Of a DNA stretch of 64,000 bases, positions 24,178 through 38,832 are shown in pieces (position 1 is the stretch's first letter; every line of letters starts with the position of its first letter). Source of the DNA: Climacteris rufus (lineage: Eukaryota > Chordata > Aves > Passeriformes > Climacteridae); contig VZRZ01004928.1 of assembly GCA_013398175.1 (NCBI GenBank), positions 1,904,692 through 1,968,691 of the forward strand, read 5' to 3'. A model generated the notes under the pieces. It had not been told where the DNA came from and did no database searches. It worked only from the letters and a program-made list of their open reading frames with translations. The position numbers and the translations under genes are program-made.

Positions 24178-26667
24178 CCACAAGCTACACCACTAAGAAT
24201 AAAATGTACTTTAGTTCATCCCTTAATTATGTGTTCACCAATGTTCAATTTCGATTTCCATTGAAACTTAGATGTCTCTAAAACAAAGATGTTTCTTTTC
24301 TCTTCTTCCCTGTTCCTCTGCAGTCTAACTGAGCAGCCCCACAACGGGAAGAGTATGGTTCCCAGTGAACAGGAACCAGGCCAACTGCAGGAGAGGGCAA
24401 CTACACAAGCAAGCAATGTGCAGCCAAGGATGGTCACCAGCTGAACACTGGGTACACCAACAGCCATTTTTACACCAATACTCAAACTCAAGAGGTGGCT
24501 TTTGGAAAAGAAAGCAGAAGCTATTGCTGCAGTGCAGACCTCCCCAGGCTGAGCCTAGAAGAATACAGCCACAGTAGCAGATGTCCAACTCCTGACTGCA
24601 GCAAAATGCAAGGCAGAAGCCTGTCAGACCACTCTGAGGCCAGGACTGCTCCTCTACACCTCGTTACCCTTCCAGCATGTCTGCACTGTATGAGTGACCC
24701 AGCAGCCCACCCAGGCTTCTGTCCAAGCTGTACAAAAACACCCTGAGAACTGCACTATAAACCAGACAGTCTGTGAAAAACAAGAGCTGAAGACTCAATG
24801 CCCCACCAACCAAATACTGTGCCTCTGAGCATCATAACTCCACCATTTAATCCTGCTCTAGGATCTTATGAGGTAAGGAGAACGGCAGGCACATCCTATG
24901 ACAGTTAAAGCTAATGTTTTGATCAGTATTTCACAGAAGTAAACTACAAAGCCACATCATCTATTCAGACTCATGATGTCATCAGTTTTCAAACAATTCA
25001 GAAGAAATATCCAGTTCCTGTGGGTCTGCTCAAATACTCAGCCTCAGCAAGCAGCAGAGTTTGTCTTGAACAAGCCATTTCTGGGAAGGCAAATGAGAAA
25101 AGTATCAATGTCCTACAAGAGCCACTTACATTCTGGGTTTAGATTAATTTCACTTTAAAGGACTCAGATTATTTGAGGAAACCATGGTTACAAAAGTGGA
25201 AAACACAAATGAAATAATAATGTCTTGCTCAAAATCCTGCCTATGAAGGAAGCAGCTCCTGCCTTCAAATACCAGCTTCAATACTATTGTTTTGCATCTT
25301 TGATTACATTAACCTTCTCCAACAGCAAACTGAAAAGAATATTACTCAATCTGTCTGGGAGGGACTGTTAAGACAGTTTGATTAACAAGCAGGTCTGACA
25401 AGACTAGACAGACAACTGGACAAGACCCTTGTAAATACAACAGGCAAGCCTTTCTCTGTAATGGTATTAGTTCAATAGACATAACATATTCTGTAAATCA
25501 AAGATAACTCATAATTCACACTGTGTTCCCATTCATATTGTAATTCACCTTAAATATCTCTAACTACCATTTTTCATGCAGTCTATCAAGAGGCATCTCA
25601 GCAGAAGTGTGACTCACAACTTCACAGGAACGCTGAGGGAAGGTTTTTGCTATCCCTGTGAATGTTGATAATTGTATTGCTACTGAGAATAATTTGCAGG
25701 AAAGTAGTGCGTAGTAATACTGAATGAGTTTTCTGCATCTAAAAAAGAGACAGATTTCCTCTTCTGAGTCCACCACAAATGTATGAACTTTCTGGATCTG
25801 TTCTAATCATTAGGTTCTCAACACTGTGCAGACTTTTGGTTACTGCTAATACATCAGCTGCTGTGGTCCATAAAAGACAACCCATTGGAAGACAACACTT
25901 TCAAAATTTTCAAACTTCATAAAGAAGAAAAAAAATCTCTGTTAACTAAAAGCTTTGATTAAACTGTCCTGGTTAAGCCCTATGACAAGTACAGAGTGAT
26001 AGATCACAAAGCAAAGACGTCATAAGAAAATTAAAGTTAAAAAAAAAACATTTAAAAACTGCAATACATCTTAGCACCAATATTAGTGTGCTGTCTCTGT
26101 GTCAGACAAATGCTTTGCAGCCCTTCACACACACCAGAACAATGAATCCCAAAGTGACGGAAATGGCATTATCGAAGAATTTCAGCAACATCAGTAGTGC
26201 GGCATTTCCTGAAACCACTACAAGCCATAAACAACCATGGAAAAGTCAGCCTAAGATGCCGTTTTGACTCCATCTGTGCCAAATGGTGCAAGAGAGCCAG
26301 TATTCGCTCCTACTTGGAGACAGCAGCTCTGCCACACAACCCAAACCTTGCCAAAGCACTGCCTGGACACCCACTGGATGGCTCTCCTGCACTGGGCACC
26401 TCCAGCAACAAGCAAGGAGTGGGTGGAATTCATATTCTCTGATCAAAGCTAACTTTGTACATCAACCAGTGATCCAAGTTCCTGCTACAGTTAGTGGAAT
26501 TACCCAGGCATTTCAGAGACTAATTCATCCCCTTTTAACTAAGTGTCATGGATAGCAGAGTGTTCATATTAGCTATTCTCTTTTGAGCCATCTTGCAACC
26601 AGAATAGATGCATGCCTCCTTTCTTGGTATGCACAAATGATACAACCTATTCTATGTGGTTGTTTCA

Positions 26668-26690
26668 GGTTTGTTTGGGTTGGTTTTTTT
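26668..26690. repeat. G/T motif GTTTGGGTTGGTTTTTTT
   Basis: This short G/T-only stretch belongs to a group of look-alike motifs at 10576-10592, 30993-31022 and 34201-34220. It is low complexity and no function is evident. Confidence 0.6.
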
Positions 26691-29600
26691 AATCCAAATA
26701 ACACACTGATTGACATCTTCAACTGCTACTTTTTCTGAAAAGAAGCCTTTCCTCTTTAGTGACAAGCTGCACCTCTTGCAGTAATTGAAAAAAGGAGAGA
26801 ACCAGATAAGGGCATCCTGGCTGCCTTGAAATAAGTCTGCTGCTTCCTTTTCCAATAAGATAAGAAACATCTGCATACAGGCATTACTACACAAAAGCTA
26901 CCCCTCTGTGAGGAAAAGCCTAATTGAAAATTCAAATAGTTTCTACTATTCACAGACAGAACCTGGTGTAGCAATTCACACAGGTATGTTACAACCTGAG
27001 CAATGAGGTGGTGCCATCGAGCTGTCCAAATTACATACAAGACTTGTCTCTCATTCAGAGAGACAAATATCTAAGTTAACCAAGTAACTATAAAACATAA
27101 ACTACACCATATATTGTTTTTCTTTCCCATGCTTCCCTTATTCTATTTCTAGCTATTTTTTTCATCACCTCTCCTCTTCTTATCTTCCCTTATTGTGGCA
27201 TCAACATCATAAATTTTATCTGCTAAACAGCTATTTTTCATCCCCATTCTCCCTCCTGAAGAAGTGTCTCTTCTTCAACACAAGCTGCTTCCTCCAGTCC
27301 CTGCAAGCCACCCCACCCTGTTCCCCTGCTCCCTATTCCTGCTTTGACTGCAGCCCAGTAGTAAATCCCCAAAAGCCATTCAGTTATCCATGTGAGGCAG
27401 GTCCAGTCATACCCCACTTGGTTCACCCAGAGTAACTTTCTCCTGCAGGCACTGTTTTGAAGATGGATGCTCAGAAACATGAGTGGCGAGTGGGTTAGAT
27501 CCTGTCAAAGGGGAGCTGCTCTGTCACACATCCCCAGCCATCACACCTGCCCAGCTCTCCCCACACCCTATCTCATTGCGTCACTCACACTACTTGTGTG
27601 ACCTGGCCCTTAGGATATGGGTATCATTGTCTGCTACAGCTGCCTGCTGCAACTCTCTCATACAGTTCTCAGGTGAAATGAGGATGTCTTGAGTCCATGC
27701 CTGAGACACAGACAGATGGCCATGCTGTCATCCTGCAGGTTTACATGGGCTTTCTCACATTCACGTCCTTGGACTTCCCAGTTCGTCCACCCACCCCAAC
27801 CAGCAGAGCATCGACTTCTGCTACATTTCTTTATTCCAGCTGTGCCATGGCATCAAAACTGGCTGGTGCAGTCTTTGAACAGCTAGGTTTTCTTCCACTG
27901 TAACAGTTTATTAAAGAAAACAAAATGCAGCAGTGAATATAAACTATTTACTGGGGAGGCAGCACGGATGCTCTGAAACAAGACAATAAATCAATATAAT
28001 AAATCAGTATCAGTTTTCCCCGAAACATAAAGTTATTTGTAGCTAGCTGCCTCCCCACTTTGGAAAGTCTCCTAACCTAAATGCACTCGTTGACACCCAA
28101 GCTGACAGGTGTTTGTCATGCTGAAAATAGAGAGGACAAGTATAAACATGTCCTAAGCACCAGCTGAGAGGAGCAGAAGCACTCCAGAGGTGATGCAAAC
28201 CATCATGCAGCTGTGCCACACAGGAGAACAGAGCAAGGTGCTGCCTGCCTGGCCCTGCCTGCACCCCTTACACCAGACCCTTCTGCAACCACTTCAAAGA
28301 CTTGACCTTGGGAGAAAGCCACAGCCAAGTCCTTTTCTAAGGACATTAGGAGTAGCTCACACAAATGGCAACTCTTCACACACTTGGGCACCCCACCTAC
28401 CCATGAGGGTTATCTTCCCACCAGCCCAGCCCCTCCAACACATACTCCAGCAGATGCCAGCACCAGAGGGGCAAACCTGGGAGGAAACCCCTTTCCTGCA
28501 GATGCTCCAATGGCTCCTGGCTGCTATCTGGTGACCCAGGCAGGCCCTGGCACTAGCTGCAGCTGCCAACAGGAACCCCACCCTGGACCACTGCTGCTCC
28601 CTGACACACCCGATACTGCACAGCCTGTCTCCACATGCTCCATTATCTTAACCAAAAATGTCTGAATGCATTTTCATGTGGAAACTCTACAGCAGCACAA
28701 GGCCTGAAAGTCCCGCTCTCCTCCTCAAAAGTGCAAGGCCCGAGATTTGATTTGTAGAAGTTTGGTACAGGAATGTATGCCCCATCATCAGATTAAACAG
28801 ATAATGTATTATAACATTTTCTGACTACATCCATCTACCTTTTTCCTTTCTGTAGCTAGCAATATTCTCACTGTGCATTTGCACATTAAGTTGCTGAATT
28901 TAGGTGATAAGGTACTCTGAACATGTGACACATTCTTGATCTTTACCAGAAAAACAAGAGTTCCATCCTGTATTTTTCACATTGGTGCAACTGTGAAGCA
29001 AAACAAAGTCTACATTTTCCTATTTGGCTGTAAAGCATGTCCTGCAAATAAGTCACAGCATAAAAACATCATAACAACAGGTATGAAAAAAAGTAACGAG
29101 CTTTGAGAGTAACTCAGCTTCCTTAAATAAGCAGCAATTAATTTACATTTCTTCTCAGGCAAATCACTACTTTTGTGTTGTTAGTTTTATTTTTTTCGTG
29201 TAGTATTTTTTTCAGGTGCACATGAGGGAAGCAGAAATGACACTATAACTAAAGAGATATAGTCATAAACCAGTATGAGTTAGCAATTTTTAAACAAAAA
29301 TATAATATTCTTTCATTTGTTAAAATGTTCAAATACAATAATTATTTCATCAATATTGTTGGAACTTTTACAGAACTACTTTGTACAGTTATTTGAAAAG
29401 AAGACATAGACAATTTGAGGAAATAAAAAAGGAACGACCAACCTCTTTGGAAAAGAGAAAAACAATGGAAAGCATCATATTCTTTCAGTATATGAAAGGC
29501 TAGTGTAGTGAGATTTTTGGATCAGCTGCTGGCCAGCCTCATCAAGAATACATGAGGAATAAATCAGCTTGATTTTCAGGGAGGAAACCGTTGTATAGAT

Positions 29601-30992
29601 ATCAAGGAAAGCTCTCTAACTATAAGGACAGCTAAGGCCAAGCTGCTTTAGAAAGGTTACATATACAGACAAATTAGCAAAAAAGGCAACGTGGGAGGAA
29701 AATGACCTTATTAACCCTTACAATGGTGCTAAAAGCCTTCAGTAAGTAACTGTGCCAAAATGAAACAAAAAAATGATTGTTACTAGTGTCAGCAGGTTGG
29801 ATTAATTTTTACATGAAACAGGCAAAAGCAAAATAAATAATGCATAGCTTAAAACTAATGGCTTTGAAATTTTTTAATACTCTATTTGTATTTAGACTAC
29901 ATTTTGGGGAAATTCACCACATAAATTTTCCATACACTTCTTGCAGAAGTGTTTGGAATGAACATCCACTAGCTGACAGTACAGTTGTGCATTTATATAT
30001 GAACTGATCTTCATGACAAAGACAGTTTTCTTAGGACATTTTGTTACTTCTTGCCAAAAAGTAAGCTACTGCTTCACAATGTAACACTCACTCTTTTCTT
30101 TCCACAGTCTAGACAGAAGCAGTGACTGTAACTCAGGTTTCCAAATCCTTTCAGTTATAAAACCTCGGTATTAAACTTTCACAACATTTTAACTAATGAA
30201 ATGGTTCTGACCAGGACTGTTAATTATCCAGCTGGGTGTTGCAGGAGGCAACACTCAGCAACACAATCAGACTGCCATCTCTGTCCCAGGAGGGTAAATC
30301 TTCCACAAAGTTGCCAAGGTCATGGGGAGAAAGAAAAAGACAGCAGTGGATGACTGCTGACCCAGATCCCTTTGATAATGGTAAAATCCCCACAGTGTTC
30401 AGTGATGTCAAGACTTTGTCTAGGGAAATTACTACAATTTACTTCTATGGTAACTAGTTAAAAAATCAGGCTGTTTACTGCAGAATGCCACCTGCTACTG
30501 CCTGGCAAAGTACATTCAAACAATCACACAGGGCATACTATCATAGCAAATGGGAGTTTTTATGTACTAACCCAGAAGTGCTGTGCTGAAGAGATCTCGT
30601 TATCCCCAGTCAGCAGCAGGGGGAAAGACAGGGAGAAGAGAGATGGGTGCATGGACAAGAGAGCTGCTCCAGGAAGAATGATGGCCAAGGGGTGGATGGG
30701 GCTCAGCTACCCCGAGCACTACTGCTGCATCTTCTTCAACAGGCTGAATAATTAATCCAGCAGAAAGGATTCCATGTAGTGCACTGTCTGTCAAAACACA
30801 TGCAGAAAACCAGAAGCTGGTGCAGAACCCTATACTGCTTATTTCATCACATTCTACTTGTGAACGTGGAAGGGGACACAGTGGGACAAGGTCACAAGTC
30901 CGGTTAGGAGAACTGGCCTCCAGCAGTGACCAACAAGAGCAGAAACAAAACCAGAAATACAGCAGTCATGAAGAAGTCTATCAAGGACTGAA

Positions 30993-31022
30993 GTTTGGGT
31001 TTTTTTGTTTGGTTGGTTTTTT
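30993..31022. repeat. G/T motif with TTTGTTTGGTTGGTTTTTT
   Basis: GTTTGGG is followed by a T run and then GTTTGGTTGG and a second T run, ending at TTAAAC. The core is shared almost exactly with 10576-10592. Confidence 0.65.
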
Positions 31023-32347
31023 AAACAAAAGATATGGGAACCAATGTTTCTTTAGAATGAAAATAATTGGGTCACACAATCTGTTTTATTCAGGAAATCA
31101 AATTAGATGATCACAATGATCACTTCTTACTTTGCAATATATTACTTTAAAAAAATATTATCATTCCCTATTTTTCCCCATGAAGTCCAAGGAATTTAGG
31201 AAACCTACTCTTTATCTCTTGGATTTTAATATACATCTTTCTTTATTAATTCTACAAAAAGCTTGGAAATCAAATATCTTTTCATTTCCAACTTCTGGGA
31301 ATAATCAAAACTTTGTTCAACACTATGGCTTTTATTCCAACACACATAAATAGCTTCTTGACTTGCACAAAACCTGAAACCACTTTAATCAATCAGCTAT
31401 ATATAGTCTGGATAAATACTGAGTCTGAGATACTGGGTATACAGCCAATCCTGTGCTGTTTGCTAATACTTTGATCTAATTTCACATTATTTTAAGAAGA
31501 AATGAAAAATATTCTGGTGAGGACAAAGGCAACCGTAAAAATAAATACAGCCTGTAAAAGCTAGAGAATATGTACATTAACTAAAAATTCAAATTGTTCT
31601 AAAAGCATTTCAAAAGACAAATACATATAGAGTTATCACAAAATAAGATACAAATGTCCATAAATTTATTATTTTGTTACTCCTACAGGAATTCACTCTT
31701 GATTTTCCAGAAATCTGCCACTATATAAAGTATGTTTAATAGCATTAGTAGACAGCACTACAGCCTCATTGCTTGTATAACGTACTGCTCTATTTTCTAT
31801 GGAAGCATTATAGCACAGGTGATTTATGTCTGTGCAGCAGAAAGGGCTATTCTGTAGAAATATCACAGGAAATGACACACAGGAAATAAACCAACACAGA
31901 CATCTTACAATCATTTCCTAAGCTCTAGCACAGCAATCTGCTGAGCTCCTGAAACAACCCAGATGCTGCTGACGCAAGGAATGAATGAGCACCAAAAAGG
32001 CTTCCCTCTTCCCAGGCTTCTGGGTCCCAAGAGGGGTAAGGGATGAACAAGGCAATGAGCTATGGAATAGTTAGTTATTTGTGACCTGGAAATGTGCTTT
32101 ATTGGGTACTAAGTGTTCAGTCCCTGTCATGGTTCAGCTATGGCAAGTATGGACAGAAAGGGGAGTACCTGCAATGGCTGTGAAAACAAGAAAACTGAAA
32201 ATTAATATGTGGTGAATGCTCAAGTAATGGCTGGGAGAAAGAAGGTCATATGGAAGAAAAGTTGCAGTAAACCTCATGCCAAAGCTTTCTCATCTTCCTC
32301 CCTCATGATATGGGGCTTATAATAAAAATGAAAACAGACTTTTTAGC

Positions 32348-32631
32348 ATGTCCTGTAGTGATAGGACAAAGAGTAGTAGTTTTAATCTAAAGGACAGTAG
32401 ATTCAGACTAGATATAAGGAAGAAATTTCTTATGATGAGGGTGGTGAAGCAGTGGATTGCTCAGAGAGGTGGTAGGTGCCCCAACTCTGGCAACATTCAA
32501 GGCCAAGCTGGATGTAGCTCTGAGCAACTTGATCTAGTTGAAGATGTCTCTGCTCATAGAAGTAGGGTGGGCTAGATGATCTTTAAAGGTCCCTTCCAAG
32601 CCAAACATTTTCATCATTCTATGATTCTATG
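32348..32631 (+). mobile_element. CR1 LINE 3' end, plus strand
   Basis: The left part encodes FRLDIRKKFLMMRVVKQW, matching the conserved C-terminal end of CR1 ORF2 (FRLDIRKKF..RVV..W). Next comes a short 3' UTR with GGGCTAGATGATCTTTAAAG and GGTCCCTTCCAAGCC, and then two exact copies of ATTCTATG at 32616-32631. The octamer tail and strong 5' truncation are hallmarks of CR1 insertion by target-primed reverse transcription. The open frame is far too short to be functional. It is in plus orientation, opposite to the copy at 10170-10528. Confidence 0.95.
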
Positions 32632-34188
32632 AACTAATCCCAGCACAATTCACATAACATCCTGTTAGCATGTGTTATTCTGCTAAGGCTCAAAAGCATC
32701 TGTTCCCTTCCCACAAGCTCCAACTGTGTCAGGTAATGGATAAAGCAAAAATTCAGTTCCTGTCCTCAAGAGCACTTATTAATTCAGGTTGCAGCAAGCT
32801 ATCAACAGACGCAAAGAAATAATTGTATTTCAGTCAGGTTTGCCAATGTATAACAGAAGACCACATCCTGGAAACCAGATGAACATTTTAACTTGAATTT
32901 TATTAAGCAATGCTAGGACATACCTCATGAGGGTTTAACTGAATGCACACTATAGAAAGCTGCTTTCCATCCAAGTAAGTTTTACCAGTTAAAAATAGCC
33001 AGAAAATTAAGAAATATCTCAGCACACTATTTCATCATTATTCAGTATTTTATTCCCACCCATCCTTAATATAGTCTTTTAATGGAAAATTAAATATGAG
33101 AGTCATATATGCAGATCTCTATACAATATATTAAAAAACATATCTGACACTGGTGTCCTAGGCTAAGAGCCTGTGAGAGATCCCTATACTATTATTTTCA
33201 ATGGAAAATAGAGCAGAAGTATTCTATACTAATTTGAATACACAGATGTCTGCACAAGGAGATTACACTGACATTCACTTTAAATGTAATTATTTCTTGT
33301 AATTCTTTTTCTTATCCACTAGAGGAATTAGCAGGGCTGTTTCAAGACTGCACTCTGGACAACATCCATGTCATTCCATTACACTTTTTTTTTTTAGACA
33401 GATGTTCTTTCTTCAAAAGTTTTCATGTGCAATTTTACCATTAAGTACACTTAAGTCACATAGCTGGTGAAATACTTAAAACATGTCAGCTAGGTAGCAA
33501 AAAAAATAATACTTGTTTTACTATTGTATAACTTAAAAGTCAAGATACTGTTAATTTTTGTCTGAAATTAAAGTTAATCTGCCAGTAAAAATGCCCTTTC
33601 TTATAGACCCAAAAAAAGGGATGTTTTGAGAAAAATCACTACAAAAGGTGCTGTAATTAAATGAAACTTTCTACTGTAAAAACAAATACGATTTTCTTCA
33701 TGTAACTGAAGAAAAATATTTACACTATTACCTACAAATCAAGGATTTGTACAATATGCAGATGCTGTATTAAGACTCAAACTGTCTTAAAACACTGTGG
33801 GTGAAATCTTGGTCCCACTCAAGCTGATGTCATACTTCCTACTAACTTCCACATTAACAGAAGTTTCTGCCAACTCAGAAAGCAGAAAACGGTAAAGAAA
33901 AGGCTTTCAGGTAGAAAACTAAAGTAGTAAGTAAGACTGCTTTAATCACTACTTCTGATGTGTTCATTCATGCAGTGTCTGCCCCTCCCTCTGCTATGGC
34001 AACAAGCTGAAGGTTCTTGGGCAGTTGATTTATCGCTCCCTGTGACAGAGTTCTGGACTGTGCCCTTCCCACTGTTTCACACCCAGCAAAAAACTACACA
34101 GCAGCTCTTCCACCAGTTCCATTTGAATAGTGCAGGAAAAGATCCATAACATTAAAACTCAGTCAAGAGCACTGCACTTCCTAAAACT

Positions 34189-34237
34189 GGGGTGGGTTTG
34201 GTGTTTTTTTGTTTGGTTGGATGGGTTTTTTCAAGGT
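34189..34237. repeat. G/T-rich low-complexity tract
   Basis: GGGGTGGGTTTGGTG is followed by a run of seven T, GTTTGGTTGGATGGG and a run of six T. It resembles the tracts at 10533-10632 and 13217-13290. It has runs of G but does not meet the strict four-tract quadruplex rule. Confidence 0.7.
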
Positions 34238-37200
34238 TTGAAGGAAGTTCCCCAGTGATCAGTGTGCAAGGGATCTTGCAGGAGAGTGGGTGGCACCATT
34301 TGGCTCTGGTCCCAAGTCAAAGGGTGTTTTGCAACTCTACTGTCACCTCTTCAGATATGCTGCGGAGACTTCAAAGGAAGAGCATTTCTAGAAACCAAAT
34401 GGCTCGGTAAGTCCAACAGGAGAAATACACCTGAAGGCCAAATATCTTCCATAAGATACTGGACTCCAATGACAGCTGTTATTTATACACAAACTACCCA
34501 CTCTGGGCACTCTAAACAGTAACTGTATCAGCATATGAAGAGCAGAGCTTTCACACGAGACCTTAATGAATAAGTTGAGGCAGCGTTTACTGGCCTAGCC
34601 ACCTGAAAACCAAATTCTGCATTACTGTAGGAATATCTACCAGATTAGCTTCGCTACAGGCAAGTGCACTAAACTCTGGTACTATTGAATGATTATGCAT
34701 TGTTTTCCTTTTTTAAAGAAAAAGTATTTTTAATTATGCTTATAAAAACTTCAAATTTGGCATACCTGTTTTGTTCAGTTCCATCAATAATTATTTTTTC
34801 AGTGCCAACAACAGGCAGACAGAACAGTAATTACAATTTCAGTTCACACAAATGCATGCAATATTTGCAGTTGGCTAAGCACCAAGGTTGCTTGCAACAG
34901 CAAATACAAATAGGCAACCTTTTCTTAAATGCTATTCTTTAGAATAATGAAATCCACCACGAATTTCTTTTTAATACTGTCATATCAAAACACTTTTATA
35001 AGACATCAAAGCTGTACAAGGCACAAGCATGTGAAGAAGAAACACTGACTGTTTTGAAGTGAGGATTCTCAGTATCCACTACCTGTGATTTTCTTTTCTG
35101 GATCTCTGATTTCCTAAATCATTTTGCTATCCTATTTAATACTATCTTGTATTACACAATAAATGATTTTAAAATATATCATTTTGCAATATGAAAGTAT
35201 ATCATGGTTTTTAAGAGACTAACTCTATATGCAAGTTCAGCTGAGGATTGTAGGGAATATTTGACGTACATAACTTTAAGACAAAAAAAAAAGACCTCTC
35301 TGATATATCAGGGCAGAAGACAATACACCAGTAGATCACACTGTAAGATTTCACAGAACACTAGACTGGTGGAGCAGAAATGAGAGTTCATCCTCAATCA
35401 GGAGCGTACATCTCTGAGCAGACAAAGAAGAACAGCTGTCAGAACACTGAGCAGGGATGTCCACAGCCTGTTGATGGCCATGGTAATGCTCAGGTGGGAG
35501 AACAGTCATCTATCCAGACTAACAGTGACCTCAGTAAAACACCTCTCAGAGAAATATAAATACAAATATTCCTTCTGCTCCTGTGCTCACACACAGAGTA
35601 CCACTGTTTCAGCTGAAGGTCTGGCCATACAGACCAGGAAAAACATGGGACAGTGCTTACCTCATGTATCAGCCGTACTACCCACACATCCCAAGCCCGT
35701 CACCTCGCATTTCAGTAGGGGAAGATGGGCTCTCTAGAATGATGGATGAGCTACATCCCAATGACTGCAGAGGGAGAGCAAACACACTGGGAGTTATCCC
35801 AGTGGGGTCAAAGGTCAGCACCCTGTGCTCCCCTGGGAAGCTGTGTTCCCCTTCTCATGGTACCATGGTCCATGGTCCCAATAGCTCCATGGGGGAAAGG
35901 TGCCACTTTGATCCTTTCAGCCCAGCATTCTGTCAACAGTGCCAGCTTGTAGAGGTGCCAAACTGGATGCAAGTAACAGGGACAACTGCCCTGTGGATGG
36001 AGGGTAGCATCCCTAAACTTTGTCCAGCATTCCCAACTATTCAGTGTTATCTCTAGTAAGGCTGGTGATCCTTGCTGATGGTCTAGACCAGCTGTTAGGC
36101 CATGGCAGCCAAGGCCATGACAGAGAACACCAAAGAAATGGAGAAAGCAATGTACAACTATGAAATAAGGGTAGGCAGTAACTACAAAAAGCCAGGTTTG
36201 AACATAGGAATAGTGTCTTACCTTGAAGCCTTTAGGGTTTTATACATTTCTTATGGGATTATACTGCAAAAAATTCATACACCAGATTGATTTTCTTAGG
36301 AAATCAGTAACTCAGTTTTACTGAGTTTATCCACTGTTGTCTGTCAATAAGAAATTGTTTCCTGGATACAGAGCTCAAACAGCAGGCCACAAGACTTCCA
36401 TCAGTACACCAATGTTTTCTTCTGTTTCCTCACCCTATTTTGAACATTTCCTCTTGTGTGCTACACCTGAACATCAGCCACAGGGGCTTGCCCAAATAGC
36501 CACAGAGCTTCTTTCTGCGATGTCCTGACTTCTTTGTATGAAAGCTGAATGTACACTGTTGGTATCAACATTAAATATTACTGAGCGTCTTCAAGATTAC
36601 TCTATTTCACAGTTTTCACTAAGGTACTTGTGGGTATTCTTCTCCTCACATTTGATCAGCTACCTGATCGTTCTATCAAACTTGGTGGGGTTTTTTCCCT
36701 ACTAGGTCTACACACTTGTTTGGCATTTTCTCGTGCAATCAATCACATGAGTAACACTTTCACTTGCAAAGGAAGTAAATAACTAGGCCTTGCTTTCAAT
36801 TACTTTAACCTGGGAACAATGTGTTGCAAAAGTTTATAGATGGAGTGCTGCCCCTTTCCAGGCATGATCTAAGTTTTTAAATGAGCACAGGACCTTGCAG
36901 GGCATCAATGCCTTCCTCATGAGATTAAGTTTTAAACCAGCACTATCTCCCACACACACTTTGTTGGAATACTTCACGAAGTCCAAGCAGTTACTAACAG
37001 GAACAGAACCTGCACAACTCTGCGTTATAGGTGGCTGCTGTAACAAAATTCAGCTACAATGTAAGTGCAGGAACAATCAAACTTGTTACTGAAATTCACC
37101 GAGTAATTCCAGGTTGAAAAGCGGAACAGATGGCATTTGTGAACTTTATTCAATATCTTGGACTTTTTAATTAGATTCCTGTTTGTGTCAGTCTGCTGGT

Positions 37201-37808
37201 TTACAGCAGGAGACCCCAGGTTTCAAAGTAACCTTAGGAATCCCATTGCTCTGCCTGATACAAACCACTATGCCAGGAAACTGCTGCAGGCATAGCTCCT
37301 GCTGCTTCCACCACAGGAACTCATCAGCAGGTAATTAAAAGAACCAAATTAAAGGGATAGTCCAAAAATGCAGCTCCACCTTAGTCAAAATGCAAATTAG
37401 AGCTTTAATGCACCACACTGCTTTATAATTTTAGGATGCTCTTGGTGTATTTATCATTAGGAATTCGTATGCCGTAATTTTCTCCTCCATGTCTTCACAT
37501 GGTTCTCAATTTCACCTTCTGCTCCTGACAAGCTCACCCTGGGTTTTGACTGCTTTTCCAAAGGAAAGCTGCATGTGGGCACAATGAAACAAAATGAAAC
37601 AAAACGTACTCACTGCTAAAAAGCTGAAAAACTTGCAAGGGAATAAATAGTGCATCCCTGCCACAGCACTGAAACATGGCAAAAAGCACCAGCAGGCTCC
37701 AATGGTTGTGGGACTGAATGCCCCAACAGACAGAAGTGTCATTAAATTTTATAATCAGGTTCAATGTCTCCTTTTACCTATTCAGATCAAACAAAACCAA
37801 TCTAAGAA

Positions 37809-37845
37809 GCAAAAAAAACCACCAAAAAAACCCCACAAGCCCCCA
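37809..37845. repeat. A/C-rich low-complexity tract
   Basis: Runs of 7-8 A alternate with CC, CCCC and CCCCC. It is the opposite-strand counterpart of the G/T tracts elsewhere in the window. No function is seen. Confidence 0.75.
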
Positions 37846-38589
37846 ACAGATTGGCTAGTATAGCAAAATAGGACTTTTATGAGTGCCGCAGTGCATAAAA
37901 TCTCAGTGACACTTTAACTTATGGCAATAGAGCATGGCACAACACACTGAAATAGTAAGTCTAGTTGTATCAATGGCACAGCTTCACACTTGTCCTTTTA
38001 TCAAAATCAGTTAGAAGTTGACTATTTTTTAGTTGTTTGTTTGCATTGCTTTACCATTTTGAGGAGGGAAACTCCAAAATTCAGTAGAGCTTCTCTACTG
38101 TTGTAACGATGTTCAGCAGAACACTGATCACACCTCCAAATCCATTTTCATTTTATAATATATCCTGAATGTATAAGCTAGTATTAAAAATAGTCAGTTT
38201 TAGAGAAGAACGGGCCAACCACTCTACTAGAAGAATGGGCCAAACACACACGGCAAACACAAGGTTTGTGCATATTTACTTCTGTGGCATCAGTGCCCTA
38301 AATCCCTTGCATGTAGCAAAACTCTGAGATGTTACAAAATGCAGCAAAGCTCCATTATATACTTATTTTAAAAAATGAGTGGGTTACAAAATAAACTGAA
38401 TGCATACATATATTAATCTTTAAGTGTCTGAATATCATATAACAATCAGCTCTAATAGTCACCTGGTCCGTGTTTGCCAGGGACAAAAACCCTGTAACTC
38501 TGCAACAGATTTCCCTTGTTTATTCAGCACAATTTTGCTCCAAAGTATCTTGTCAGGAAAGAAAAGCAATTCTGTCCTAGCATGGAATG

Positions 38590-38832
38590 AGACCGAATCC
38601 CTCTGAAACTGCACCCTATTACCGCGATGCCTGTTATTACGGCTTATCCCGGTAATCAGTAGAAGACGCAGAAATAATGAGAGCTGGACTTCGGGCTGTG
38701 TTCAGAGCAAGGGCGGAAAAAGGGGGAAACCCCTTTCGTTTAATTCTTATATACACTTTTAGAAATCACAGATCATTGGAGAAAGTTAACACTTCCGTCT
38801 CTAACTATATTGGTTACAAGAAGTGTCCGTCA
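38590..38832 (-). other. CpG-enriched patch, possible unrecognised LTR
   Basis: Eleven CpGs fall between 38593 and 38829, for example in ACCGCGATG, TATCCCGG, AAGACGCAG, GGGCGGAA and TTTCGTTT. The surrounding kilobases are nearly CpG-free. On the minus strand GTATATAAG (38746-38754) is a good TATA box, with the CpG-rich part downstream of it. This layout would suit a relatively young LTR read on the minus strand. I could not define TG...CA ends or a target-site duplication and found no AATAAA. An alternative is a small undermethylated regulatory element. No coding frame is convincing. Confidence 0.4.

Larger units (their letters stand above)
23258..32347. other. Unassigned DNA with several small tandem repeats
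   Basis: No gene or large dispersed repeat is recognised across these 9 kb. Small features inside are listed separately: purine-rich repeats at 23929-23994, a 19-bp direct repeat at 24133-24177, and G/T motifs at 26668-26690 and 30993-31022. Somewhat GC-richer parts near 27280-27880 and 28190-28650 contain overlapping open frames (up to 114 codons) without known domains. Those frames are read as composition effects. Confidence 0.55.
32632..38590. other. Unassigned AT-rich DNA, no gene seen
   Basis: No gene is recognised. A plus-strand frame of 157 codons (35583-36056) and its neighbours have no domain I know and sit in a GC-richer patch, so they are probably chance. CATGGTACCATG (35856-35867) is a small palindrome. 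AGAAGAACGGGCCAA (38204-38218) is repeated with one mismatch at 38229-38243. Sequence near 35350-35390 faintly resembles a decayed CR1 tail but is not called. Confidence 0.55.
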